Assembly: GCA_014867205.1 (NCBI GenBank) | Contig: WGUO01000015.1 | Coordinates: forward strand, 19,152-83,151 | DNA length: 64,000 bases | Direction of reading: 5' to 3' | Origin: Muribaculaceae bacterium | GTDB taxonomy: Bacteria > Bacteroidota > Bacteroidia > Bacteroidales > Muribaculaceae | Part shown: positions 41,047 through 49,616 of the stretch, piece after piece | Numbering within the stretch: position 1 is the stretch's first letter | How the letters are laid out: each line of letters opens with the position of its first letter | The notes under the pieces: model-generated | What the model saw: the letters and a program-made list of their open reading frames with translations, nothing else | The model's database searches: none | Told to the model about the DNA's origin: nothing | Made by a program: the position numbers and the translations under genes

Positions 41047-42273
41047 GTGAAACTCAAGAAACTCAATATCGACACCCTCAGGCCCGGCAAGATGCTCGTC
41101 ATCATGCTGTCGGCAATAGCGGTCATTGTCTTCCTCCTCATATCCAACAACCTGATCAAGGAACTCGCGCGCCAGGAACGCGAGCGCATGGACATCTGGG
41201 CGCAGGCCACCGAACGACTTGCCAAGGCCGATGTCGACTCCGACTTCGAGTTCCTGCTCGCCATCATATCGCAGAACAATACGATTCCGGTCATGATCAG
41301 CGACTCGAACTTCAATATCTCCGAGTTCCGCAATTTTGACCTTCCTGACGGGCAGGACGCCGACAAGTCGCTGTACAGCGAGCTGACTCCCCGCAATCAG
41401 GAGTATCTGCTGAAACGCCTCAAGAGTCCGGGCGGCGATACGCCCCTGGCCGAGATGGTGAGGCGCAACAATCACTTCATCGAGGTCGAGATGTTCGGGG
41501 GCGGAAGCCAGTATATCTATTACGAGGACTCCACGCTGCTCAAGAGCCTGAGCCTCTATCCCTACATCCAGGTGGCCGTAATGATGATTCTCGCCCTGAT
41601 ACTCTACATAGCTGTGGTCAACACCAAGCACGCCGAGCAGAACCGTGTGTGGGTCGGTCTCTCCAAGGAGACGGCGCACCAGCTCGGCACCCCGATCTCG
41701 TCGCTCATGGCATGGGTGGAGTATCTTCAGGCCATGGGTGTGGAGCCGGAGGTTACAGGCGAGCTCGACAAGGATGTCAGACGCCTCTCCACCATAGCCG
41801 ACAGGTTCTCGAAGATCGGCTCACAGCCCGACATGCAGCTCGAGTACATCAACGAGACAGTCCGCTCGTCGCTCGACTATATGCGCAGCCGCGTCTCCGA
41901 CCGCGTCGAGATAACCATGCGCTTCTCCGACGACGACCATGGCGTGCGCCTGTCGCGCTCACTCTTTGAGTGGGTCATGGAGAACCTCACCAAGAACGCC
42001 GTCGACGCCATGCAGGGAGCCGGCCGGATCGACATAGCCACCGGCGCTGAGAAGAACGTCGTCTGGATCGAGGTCAGCGACACCGGCAAGGGAATCGCAC
42101 GCAAGAATTTCAAGACCGTCTTCAAGCCGGGATATACCACCAAGAAGCGTGGCTGGGGGCTTGGCCTGACACTCGTGAAGCGTATTGTCGAGGACTATCA
42201 CGGGGGCCGCATTTACGTCAAGGAGTCTGAGCCCGGCGTCGGCACCACCTTCCGTATCGAATTTCCGGCCTAA
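41047..42273 (+). CDS. Orphan membrane histidine kinase
   Basis: A 408-residue sensor kinase. A GTG at 41047 (MKLKKLNIDTL) is preferred, as it follows the previous stop by 7 bp; an ATG at 41008 would overlap that gene by 32 bp. Membrane segments at about 17-35 and 172-192 bracket a 135-residue periplasmic domain. The H-box is SKETAHQLGTPISS with His211, a variant in which the residue after His is Gln and not Glu. The ATP site is intact: ENLTKNAVDAM (N box), DTGKGI (G1) and KKRGWGLGLTLVKRI. No response regulator is adjacent. Confidence 0.88.
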   Translation: MKLKKLNIDTLRPGKMLVIMLSAIAVIVFLLISNNLIKELARQERERMDIWAQATERLAKADVDSDFEFLLAIISQNNTIPVMISDSNFNISEFRNFDLPDGQDADKSLYSELTPRNQEYLLKRLKSPGGDTPLAEMVRRNNHFIEVEMFGGGSQYIYYEDSTLLKSLSLYPYIQVAVMMILALILYIAVVNTKHAEQNRVWVGLSKETAHQLGTPISSLMAWVEYLQAMGVEPEVTGELDKDVRRLSTIADRFSKIGSQPDMQLEYINETVRSSLDYMRSRVSDRVEITMRFSDDDHGVRLSRSLFEWVMENLTKNAVDAMQGAGRIDIATGAEKNVVWIEVSDTGKGIARKNFKTVFKPGYTTKKRGWGLGLTLVKRIVEDYHGGRIYVKESEPGVGTTFRIEFPA

Positions 42274-42276
42274 ATG

Positions 42277-42307
42277 TTGTCAACATGATGGATTTTTGCT
42301 AATTTTG
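42277..42307 (+). promoter_or_regulatory. pheT promoter placed 4 bp before the start codon
   Basis: TTG (42277-42279) and TAATTTTG (42300-42307) are 20 bp apart. Only four bases separate the -7 box from the pheT ATG at 42312, so the mRNA would begin at or next to the start codon. Confidence 0.7.
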
Positions 42308-42311
42308 CAGC

Positions 42312-44798
42312 ATGAATATCTCGTACGCATGGCTTAAACGCTATATTGATTTCCGGTTAAATCCTAAAGAGTTGGCCGCCGTCCTCACATCGGTGGGCCT
42401 GGAGTGTGACACTGTTGAAGAGGTGGAGAGCATCCGCGGAGGTCTCCGCGGCGTGGTTATCGGCAAGGTGCTGACCTGCGTGGACCATCCCGACTCCGAC
42501 CATCTTCATATCACGACCGTCGACCTCGGCGGTCCCGAACCCGAGCAGATTGTCTGCGGAGCCCCCAATGTCGCTGCCGGCCAGACGGTGGTCGTGGCCA
42601 CGGTCGGCACTACCCTCTACGACGGCGACCGTGAGGTGAAAATCAAGAAGTCGAAGATTCGCGGCGTCGAGTCCAGGGGCATGATATGCGCCGAAGACGA
42701 GCTTGGCCTCGGCTCGAGTCACGACGGAATCATCGTGATTGACGAGGACATAAAGCCCGGCACGCCGGCTGCAGAGTATTTCAACGTCGCAAGCGACTGG
42801 TGTCTTGAGGTTGAGCTTACGCCCAACCGCGTCGATGCGGCCAGCCATTACGGGGTGGCCCGTGACCTGAAGGCAAAGCAGTGCTGCGATATCGCCCTTG
42901 GCGGGGCCAGCCTCGAGATGCCTGAGATTCGGGTGCCCGACGTCTCGGCCTTCTCGGTCGACCGTCCAGAAGGCGCAGTCAGCGTGACTGTCGATGACCC
43001 TCAGGGCTGCCCCCGCTACTCGGGTGTCACCATCCGCGGCGTCGAGGTCAAGGAGTCGCCCGAATGGCTCAAGAAACTGCTGACGAGCGCGGGCCAGCGC
43101 CCGATCAACAATATTGTGGACATAACAAACTTCGTGCTGCTCGGCATAGGCCAGCCACTTCACTGCTTCGACCTCGGTAAGGTCGCAGGTGAGAGGATTA
43201 CAGTCAGGACTTGCCCTGAGGGCACTAAGTTCACTACCCTTGACGGCGTTGAGCGAACCCTAAGCGAGGCTGACCTCATGATCTGCGACGCCGAGAAGCC
43301 CATGTGTATCGCCGGTGTCTTCGGTGGTATGGACTCGGGAGTTACCGAGAACACAAAATCAGTGTTCATAGAGAGCGCATATTTCAACCCGACACGCGTG
43401 CGCCGCACCGCCCGCCGTCACGGTCTCTCGACCGACGCCTCGTTCCGCTATGAGCGCGGCACCGACCCCAACATCACAGTCTACGCAGCCCGTCTGGCGG
43501 CCGTGCTGATCCGCGAGCTCGCAGGAGGTGAGATCTGCGGCGATATAACTGACATTTATCCCGACCCGATTCTGCCGGCCGAGTTCGACTTCTCGCTCGA
43601 CTATTGCAACCGCCTTATAGGTAAGGTGCTTCCGCGCGACCTGGTGATCACCATACTCCGCGCTCTCGAGATCGAGGTGACGGAGACCGCCGACGCCGAT
43701 GTGCTGCGACTCAAGGTGCCTACATACCGCGTAGATGTCTACCGCCCTTGCGATGTCGTCGAGGAGATCCTCCGCATCTATGGCTACAACAACGTCGAGA
43801 TTCACACCGAGGCGCATGTCAACCTGTCGAAGCGCACCGATGTTGACTTCTCGTTTGGCCTCCAGCAGATCATCGCCGAGCAACTCACCGGCTGTGGATT
43901 CAACGAGATCCTCAACAACTCCCTGTCGTCGCAGGCTTATTACGCCGGGTCTGAGCAACTTCCGCTCTCTCACTGCGTGTCGCTGATGAATCCCCTCAGC
44001 GGCGAGCTCTCCGTGTTGCGCCAGACCCTCCTCTACGGAGGGCTCGAGTCCATAGCGCATAATGTAAACCGCAAGGCGGCCGACCTCCGTTTCTATGAGT
44101 TCGGCAACATATATTTCCTTGACCCGGCCAAGGAGTCCACGCCTGAGCATCCGCTCGCACCATACAGCGAGCGTGCCGCACTCGGCCTCTGGATGACCGG
44201 TAATCTTACCTCCGCCTCCTGGAACGCCAAGGCTGCCGAGGCTACTGTCTACGACCTTAAGGCCGTCGTCGAGAACATCTTCCGCCGTCTCGGCGTCAAT
44301 TCCGCCGCACTGAGGCAGACGCAGGGAAGCGACGAGATATTCTCCGCGAAACTCGACATAGAGTCGCGCTCTGGTCAGCATGTCGCCAGCCTCGGTCTCG
44401 TGCGCCGCGCCCTGCTCAAGAAATTCGATATAGACCAGGATGTGGTCTATGCGGAGATAGACTGGGCAAACCTCTATAAGCTTGCCAACAAGGGTCGCGT
44501 CACATTCACCGAGATACCGCGCACTCAGCCTGTCGACCGTGACCTCGCACTCCTTGTCGACAAGAGAGTGAGGTTCGCCGACATCGAGGCTGCCATCCGT
44601 GGCGCCGAGCGCAAGTTGCTCCGCGATGTGCGCCTCTTTGATGTATATGAGGGAAAGAACCTCCCCGAGGGCAAGAAGAGCTACGCTGTCTCGATTCAAC
44701 TTCAGGACAACGATAAGACTCTCAACGACAAGCAGATCGACGCCGTCATGGCCAAGATCATCAAGGCCGTCGAGGCAATCGGAGCGGAGTTGAGATAA
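42312..44798 (+). CDS. pheT: Phenylalanyl-tRNA synthetase beta subunit
   Basis: An 828-residue subunit of the heterotetrameric enzyme that charges tRNA-Phe. Domains in order: the tRNA-binding OB domain (VVIGKVLTCVDHPDSDHLHI, CGAPNVAAGQTVVVA; 40-150), the B3/B4 editing domain (about 210-400, ending RHGLSTDASFRYERGTDP), the B5 domain with YRVDVYRPCDVVEEILRIYGYNN near 475, the catalytic-like domain, and the C-terminal ferredoxin-fold anticodon domain (FTEIPRTQPVDRDLALLVDK). The alpha subunit gene is not adjacent. Transcription may be leaderless. Confidence 0.97.
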   Translation: MNISYAWLKRYIDFRLNPKELAAVLTSVGLECDTVEEVESIRGGLRGVVIGKVLTCVDHPDSDHLHITTVDLGGPEPEQIVCGAPNVAAGQTVVVATVGTTLYDGDREVKIKKSKIRGVESRGMICAEDELGLGSSHDGIIVIDEDIKPGTPAAEYFNVASDWCLEVELTPNRVDAASHYGVARDLKAKQCCDIALGGASLEMPEIRVPDVSAFSVDRPEGAVSVTVDDPQGCPRYSGVTIRGVEVKESPEWLKKLLTSAGQRPINNIVDITNFVLLGIGQPLHCFDLGKVAGERITVRTCPEGTKFTTLDGVERTLSEADLMICDAEKPMCIAGVFGGMDSGVTENTKSVFIESAYFNPTRVRRTARRHGLSTDASFRYERGTDPNITVYAARLAAVLIRELAGGEICGDITDIYPDPILPAEFDFSLDYCNRLIGKVLPRDLVITILRALEIEVTETADADVLRLKVPTYRVDVYRPCDVVEEILRIYGYNNVEIHTEAHVNLSKRTDVDFSFGLQQIIAEQLTGCGFNEILNNSLSSQAYYAGSEQLPLSHCVSLMNPLSGELSVLRQTLLYGGLESIAHNVNRKAADLRFYEFGNIYFLDPAKESTPEHPLAPYSERAALGLWMTGNLTSASWNAKAAEATVYDLKAVVENIFRRLGVNSAALRQTQGSDEIFSAKLDIESRSGQHVASLGLVRRALLKKFDIDQDVVYAEIDWANLYKLANKGRVTFTEIPRTQPVDRDLALLVDKRVRFADIEAAIRGAERKLLRDVRLFDVYEGKNLPEGKKSYAVSIQLQDNDKTLNDKQIDAVMAKIIKAVEAIGAELR

Positions 44799-44987
44799 GT
44801 CAGAGGCATTAGGTGTCAGATGTTAGGCGTTAGGTGTTGGAGTATAGGACTTGAGGTTTAGGCTCCGATTATTCTGATAACTCCAATAACTCTAATGGTT
44901 CTAATTACTCCGACCACTCAAATTATTCCAATCACTCCGATAAGACTATTTGAAACAACAATAACTGAATAGATATAAAGACAACAA
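44799..44987. repeat. Degenerate TGTTAGG array followed by eight 9 bp tandem repeats
   Basis: At 44805-44840 there is a TTAGGTG-type array. At 44868-44939, eight consecutive degenerate 9 bp units follow in register: ATTATTCTG, ATAACTCCA, ATAACTCTA, ATGGTTCTA, ATTACTCCG, ACCACTCAA, ATTATTCCA, ATCACTCCG. They lie just upstream of yebC, and no gene is present. Confidence 0.75.
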
Positions 44988-45707
44988 ATGGGAAGAGCAT
45001 TTGAATACCGCAAGGCCCGCAAGCTGAAACGCTGGGGCAATATGAGCCGGACGTTCACGCGTATCGGCAAGGAGATCACCATCGCCGCCAAGGCCGGCGG
45101 TCCTGATCCCGACACTAACCCGCGTCTCCGCGCCCTGATGCAGAACGCCAAGGCCGCCAACATGCCCAAGGATACCGTAGAGCGCGCCATCAAGAAGGCT
45201 ACCGAGAAGGACGCCGGCGACTACAAGGAGATCGTTTACGAGGGATACGGCCCTCACGGAATCGCTATCGTAGTCGAGACCGCCACCGACAACAACCAGC
45301 GCACCGTGGCCAACGTGCGCAGTTATTTCAACAAGCATGGCGGCTCGCTCGGCACGCAGGGCTCGCTGTCGTTCCTCTTCGACCATAAGAGTGTATTCCA
45401 TGTGAAGCCCATAGCTGACGCGTCACTCGAGGATCTCGAGCTCGACCTCATGGACTTCGAGGCTGAGCTTGAGGCTGACCCCGAGGCCGAGGACTGGCTC
45501 ATCTATGGCGCGTTCGACCAGTTCTCGAACATCCAGAAGTTCCTCGAGGACAAGGGCGTCGAGATCGTTTCGTCGGAGTTCGAGCGTATCCCTACCGACT
45601 ATAAGGAGGTTACTCCCGAGCAGCGCGAGGCTATCGAGAAACTTCTCGACAAGTTCGAGGAGGACGAGGATGTGCAGAACGTCTTCCACAACATGAAAGA
45701 GGACTAA
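44988..45707 (+). CDS. YebC/PmpR-family protein
   Basis: A 239-residue member of the YebC (DUF28) family. The family has been described both as transcriptional regulators and as ribosome-associated factors easing stalling. Signature segments are MGRAFEYRKARKLKRWGNMS, the helical domain RLRALMQNAKAANMPKDTVERAI and YEGYGPHGIAIVVETATDN near 81. Length and order fit the family exactly. It ends 10 bp before a strong terminator. Confidence 0.94.
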   Translation: MGRAFEYRKARKLKRWGNMSRTFTRIGKEITIAAKAGGPDPDTNPRLRALMQNAKAANMPKDTVERAIKKATEKDAGDYKEIVYEGYGPHGIAIVVETATDNNQRTVANVRSYFNKHGGSLGTQGSLSFLFDHKSVFHVKPIADASLEDLELDLMDFEAELEADPEAEDWLIYGAFDQFSNIQKFLEDKGVEIVSSEFERIPTDYKEVTPEQREAIEKLLDKFEEDEDVQNVFHNMKED

Positions 45708-45717
45708 AAACATCACC

Positions 45718-45765
45718 AATACAAAAAATGGCCGGAAGTCGAAACTTCCGGCCATTTTTTGTATT
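45718..45765. terminator. Bidirectional terminator after yebC
   Basis: A perfect 22 bp stem with a CGAA loop. It contains A6 and T6 tracts around GGCCGGAAGT/ACTTCCGGCC, so it works on both strands. Confidence 0.95.
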
Positions 45766-45895
45766 GCTCGTGTTGAATGATGAATTACGAATGATAAATG
45801 ACGAATGTGAAATGATGAAATAATGGATTTATCATTCTCATCACCTGACAGGTCACTCTATATTCATAATTCATCATTCATAATTTATCATTAAT
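45766..45895. repeat. Degenerate ATGATGAAT/ATTCATCATT repeats
   Basis: Runs of GAATGATAAATGACGAATG-type sequence (45776-45825) and their reverse-complement form ATTCATCATTCAT (45861-45893) flank a short unique stretch. The same family occurs near 29045-29078. No gene is present. Confidence 0.65.
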
Positions 45896-47635
45896 TTAGA
45901 ACATTGCCTTGATGACCTTTTCGCCATTGGCGCCTGTGGCCTTAACGATGTATGCGCCTGCGGTGAGGCCGGTCTCGATCACGTTGCCCTGCGGAGCGCC
46001 GTTGAAGAGCACGTGGCCGTTCACGTCATATACCGCCACATTCAGAACCTCGCCTGTCAGAATGATCCTGCCCCCCTTGAGGGCCTTGACTGCGAAGTCG
46101 CCATCTGTTGCGATGCCCTTGACCGAGTTGTCCTGGGTCAGAGGTATGTAGTAGCCGAAGAAGCTGCCTCCATTCATATCCCATACGTTATCGATGAATG
46201 TTATGAGGGTCGACTTGTCGGGAGTCGCCGAGGGATAGCCCGTGCAGTTGAGATCCTCCAGTATGTAGGACTCGCCGGTTTCCCAGTTGAATGCCTCGAC
46301 ATCGTGGAACATGTTCTCTTTCATCCACTCGGCATTCTCGGGATTGATGGCTGCCACATAGTCGACGATCGGTGTCATCGTCTCCTCGCCGCTCTTGTAG
46401 ACCACGCCGGTGGCCGGGTACTGGCCTACGAGCGTGTTGGCGAATATTGTATAGTCGCTTGAGATGGAGCAGGGTTCCGTGTTGTCTTTCGGATACAGCT
46501 TGTAGGTGCTGTCATCTGTATTGATGGTGAAGATTCTCCCGGTCTCAATGGCCGACCACTCGTCCGGACCCGGTTCAGACTCGATTGTGTAGGAGGCTAT
46601 CAGCTTGCCGTCAGGCGACATGGCGATTGTATTGAACGAAGCGGATATACCGTTGTCGACACAGTCGTAGTATGCCTCCATGAACGCGTTGTAGCTCTCA
46701 GACCATTGATTATATTCAGTCTGCCAGACGGCGTAAGCCTCGTTATAGGCTGCCTTGCCCTCTTCCGACACGAAATTCTCTATCTGGGGGTAGGTGCTGT
46801 AGTCCCAGTTGCCGGTTTCCTGGCAGTTTGTGGTCCATTCGTCAAGAGCATCCTGATATGCCTGCTGTTCCTCGGGAGTCATATAGTCCTCGAGATTCGG
46901 GGCCTCCGGGCCGTCGCCGGGATACTCGGGGAAGGTCACGTTGTTGGGGTTGTACATCTCTTTCGGCTCGATGGTGTATGTCCATTCGTTGTCGTCGCCC
47001 AGACGGTACCAGATCATCACGGTGAAGAATCCCTGGTAATCCTGCACCTGACCTATTACGGTCTTGCCGTCGTCGCTTATCTAGTTGGCTGTGACGTACT
47101 GGGGCACGCGGCCTGTGAAGTCAAGCGCGGGATAGGGGAGTAGCACCGGGTCGCCATATGTTCCGTCTGACTGGAGGTTCCATACTGCGGGCACGAGCAT
47201 CGGGGTGTCTGTGTCGTCAATCGAGATGGGCTGCAGTCCGAGTGAGCCGCAGATGCGCGAGCCATCGGGTGTGATGCCGTTGGCCAGGTTGCTCAGGCTC
47301 GGGTTCAGCACGTTAAGCGCGTGCCATTCGCCATCCTTGTACCAGCAGGCTCCGCCGTCGCTCTTTGATTCGCCGACGATGATGCCGCTGTCGGTGATGC
47401 TGTTGCCCTGTCCGATCGAGTATCCGAACGCGCCGCTATCGTCGCCGTTGAAGTTCACGAAGTCCTCACTGTCTACATAGAAGATCGTCACATTGTCGAT
47501 GGCGCCCCCGCCCACTATCTTGCCGTTGGGCGATATCTTAAAGGCTGGGAAGTCGCCTAAAACCATCGGCTGCTGCGCGAGAGCCGTTGTCGTGGCGAGC
47601 ACTGTGGCTGCGCCGAGAAGTAAAAGTTTTCTCAT
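45896..47635 (-). pseudogene. T9SS cargo gene interrupted by an in-frame amber codon
   Basis: One 580-codon minus-strand reading frame starts at 47635 (MRKLLLLGAATVLATTTALAQ, signal peptide) and ends at 45896, broken only by TAG at 47081-47083 (codon 185). Both halves are in the same frame and belong together. Repeats of the form ISPNGKIVGG, GITPDGSRICG, ISDDGKTVIGQ and MSPDGKLIASY run across the stop, suggesting a beta-propeller-like extracellular protein. The last 70 residues are a T9SS type A sorting domain (AVYDVNGHVLFNG, then GAYIVKATGANGEKVIKAMF). If the TAG is real and not suppressed, only an unsorted N-terminal fragment is made. A sequencing error is possible. Confidence 0.8.
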
Positions 47636-47703
47636 GTGAAAGTTGTTATTGTTAATATTTTAGGTAGTTATTGAGAAATCTGTCAGAGAGGAGTTTGACC
47701 GCC

Positions 47704-47734
47704 CAAAGATAATTAATATTTTTGAAATATCCAA
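47704..47734 (-). promoter_or_regulatory. Promoter of the interrupted T9SS cargo gene
   Basis: The minus-strand TATCTTTG (47704-47711) and TTG (47732-47734) are 20 bp apart. An intact promoter argues that the gene was inactivated recently or is still expressed. Confidence 0.75.
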
Positions 47735-47744
47735 TTTTTATGAG

Positions 47745-47960
47745 ATTTTTTAGAGGTTTTAGATTTTTTAGGTGTTGGAGTTTGGGCGGAGGCCGGGGAC
47801 GGCACGTTGCTTCCCCTTGGTCGCAAAACGGAACATGGGACAACGGCTGCCACATTAAACCCTATACTCTAAACTCGATTCTCGATTCTCGATACTCGAT
47901 ACTCGATAGTCGATACTCTACACTCTAAGCCCTAAACTCTAAACCCTAAGCCCTAATTTG
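47745..47960. repeat. Degenerate repeats (TTTTAGG, CTCGATA, CCCTAAA) around repeat copy D
   Basis: The stretch contains TTTTAGAGG/TTTTTAGG units (47745-47775), the dispersed element D (47801-47841), a run of TCTCGAT/ACTCGAT units (47873-47921) and a CCCTAAACTCTAA run resembling telomere repeats (47925-47957). No gene is present. Confidence 0.7.
47801..47841 (-). repeat. Dispersed inverted-pair repeat, copy D
   Basis: The reverse complement matches copy C (48280-48320) at 39 of 41 bases and starts GTCCCATGT. The pair brackets tRNA-Arg. It shares the skeleton GTCCCATGT...TTGCGAC...GGG..AGCAA with copies A and B. Confidence 0.75.
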
Positions 47961-47979
47961 GTCCCGTAATCACTTTTGT

Positions 47980-48011
47980 TTTGGCGGGAAACGAAATTTT
48001 TATTAACTTTG
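47980..48011 (+). promoter_or_regulatory. tRNA-Arg promoter
   Basis: TTTG (47980-47983) and TAACTTTG (48004-48011) are exactly 20 bp apart; the tRNA starts 16 bp after the -7 box. Confidence 0.85.
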
Positions 48012-48026
48012 CGACTCAATAAGGCT

Positions 48027-48100
48027 GGTCCGGTAGCTCAGCTGGATAGAGCATCTGCCTTCTAAGCAGACGGTCCCGCGTTCGAATCGCGGCCGGATCA
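48027..48100 (+). tRNA. tRNA-Arg (anticodon TCT)
   Basis: A 74-base cloverleaf: acceptor GGTCCGG pairs with CCGGATC (one G-U pair) plus discriminator A, D loop AGCTGGATAGAGC, anticodon loop CTTCTAA, T arm CGCGTTCGAATCGCG. CCA is not encoded. It reads AGA codons. Confidence 0.97.
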
Positions 48101-48582
48101 CAAGGTGCAAGAGTTTAAGGTTTAGAGTTTAAAGGCCTTTGATTTTAGGCATTGGACTTTAACCTTTATCTCAGGCTCAGACATAATCAGACAGGGAGGG
48201 CGAAATTTTCGCTCTCCCTGTTTGTCCTTTCTCCCTGTCTGTTCTTTCTCCCTGTCTCATTTTTTATGATGCTTGCATCGTCCCATGTCCTGTTTTGCGA
48301 CCAAGGGGAAGCAACGTGCCTCTTGCCCTAAAATCTAACACCTGACACAAATCTATCCCCCCTCCACCTCACACCTGACACCTCTTCATCTAAAATCCCA
48401 AAACTTTTTTGCCTTTAAATTTTCTGCTTTGACGAAAGTATATTAAATTTGCAGAATTGGAGGCCTTATCCGCGTCCGCGCGCATCGTGCGCCTACGCCA
48501 CTCGAGGCTCCCGAAACCCAAATGCCAGGATAAAACACGAACCCAACGGACATAATAAACAAATAAATAATTCTAAACAGCT
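48101..48582. other. Gap between tRNA-Arg and sdhC: hairpin, repeat copy C, sdh leader
   Basis: No gene is seen. In order: GTTTAAGG-type degenerate repeats (48110-48140); a hairpin ACAGGGAG/CTCCCTGT (48191-48221) with T-rich tandem TTTCTCCCTGTCT units after it, possibly the tRNA terminator; copy C of the dispersed repeat; and CTAACACCTGACAC repeats (48333-48390). A -7 box TAAATTTG for sdhC lies at 48444-48451 (-33 poor), giving a leader of about 125 nt with a GCGC/GCGC hairpin. Confidence 0.6.
48280..48320 (+). repeat. Dispersed inverted-pair repeat, copy C
   Basis: Partner of copy D (39/41 identical in inverted orientation), 440 bp away across tRNA-Arg. It ends in GGGGAAGCAACGTGCC where copies A/B have GGGAGCAATCCGCAG. 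Confidence 0.75.
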
Positions 48583-49608
48583 ATGTGGTTATCAAACTCA
48601 TCCGTAGGACGTAAGATGGTAATGGCCATAACCGGCGCATTCCTTGTCCTATTCGTAACATTTCACTGTTTGATGAACGCAGTCGCAATCTGCTGGCCCG
48701 CGGCCTATAACTCGGTCTGCGAGTTCTTAGGCGCCAACTGGTACGCCCTGGCCGCCTCGGCAGTCCTTGCGCTGTTCGTTCTCCTACACATCTTCTACGC
48801 GGTGATGCTTACGCTGCAGAACCGTAAGGCACGCGGCTCCGAGCGCTACGCGATCTCGAAAAAGCCCTCTTCTGTGGAGTGGTCTTCGCAGAACATGCTC
48901 GTTCTCGGTATCGTGATCCTCGCGTTCCTCGTCGTTCACCTCATCCAGTTCTGGGCCAAGATGCAGCTTCAGGAGATCCGCGGCGGTGACGAGATGCTTC
49001 CCCCCGCAGCCGGAACACTCTTCCTGCAGACCGCCTTTGAGCTCCCCTGGACCCTGATTGTCTACGGCATCGGCTTCATCGCCCTCTGGTTCCACCTCAA
49101 CCACGGCTTCTGGTCGATGTTCCAGTCAATCGGCTGGAACAACACCAACTGGATGCCCCGCCTCAAGAAGATCGGCCTCTGGTGGACTACCATCGTGATC
49201 GCACTCTTCTTCGCCGAGGGTATAGTGTTCACAGTCAAGGCTCACGAGAAATTCTACCTCACCGACGAGACTCTCCGCGAGCAGTACAAGGACATGATCA
49301 TCCCGATGCTCGAGAAGGACTTCGGCCCCGACGCCGCACAGCTCGGCCAGCAGATAGCCATGAGCCCCTACGGCAACGTGTCGATGGGTCTGCGCCAGAT
49401 GTCAGGCCAGATGGAGTCGCAGCTCGAGCAGCTCAACAACCCCGAGGGCCAGAAGTATATCAAGGAGAATCCCGAGATGGCAGAGCAGGTCGAGGAACTC
49501 AAGAACCGCTCGAACGCCCTCAAGAACGTCGTGAAGCTCTTCGACTATCTTGAGTCTGCCGATAATCAACCTAATAACAACCTGCCCGCGGCAGGCCAAG
49601 CCTATTAA
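48583..49608 (+). CDS. sdhC: Succinate dehydrogenase/fumarate reductase cytochrome b subunit, elongated
   Basis: A 341-residue membrane anchor of complex II. The first 220 residues match Bacteroidetes SdhC/FrdC ([20 protein letters not shown]), with five membrane segments and haem-ligand candidates His28 (FVTFHCLMN), His68 (LLHIFYAV), His121 (VVHLIQFW) and the [10 protein letters not shown] segment near 167-176. The last 120 residues are an extra, charged, helical extension ([39 protein letters not shown]) that usual family members of about 230 residues lack. It heads the sdhCAB operon; sdhA begins 8 bp later. Confidence 0.93.
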   Translation: MWLSNSSVGRKMVMAITGAFLVLFVTFHCLMNAVAICWPAAYNSVCEFLGANWYALAASAVLALFVLLHIFYAVMLTLQNRKARGSERYAISKKPSSVEWSSQNMLVLGIVILAFLVVHLIQFWAKMQLQEIRGGDEMLPPAAGTLFLQTAFELPWTLIVYGIGFIALWFHLNHGFWSMFQSIGWNNTNWMPRLKKIGLWWTTIVIALFFAEGIVFTVKAHEKFYLTDETLREQYKDMIIPMLEKDFGPDAAQLGQQIAMSPYGNVSMGLRQMSGQMESQLEQLNNPEGQKYIKENPEMAEQVEELKNRSNALKNVVKLFDYLESADNQPNNNLPAAGQAY

Positions 49609-49616
49609 TTAGCGAT

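Noticed and set aside
47925..47957. Telomere-like CCCTAAA run
   Set aside because: It is one of several irregular tandem-repeat tracts here; bacterial context and degeneracy argue against any telomere function.
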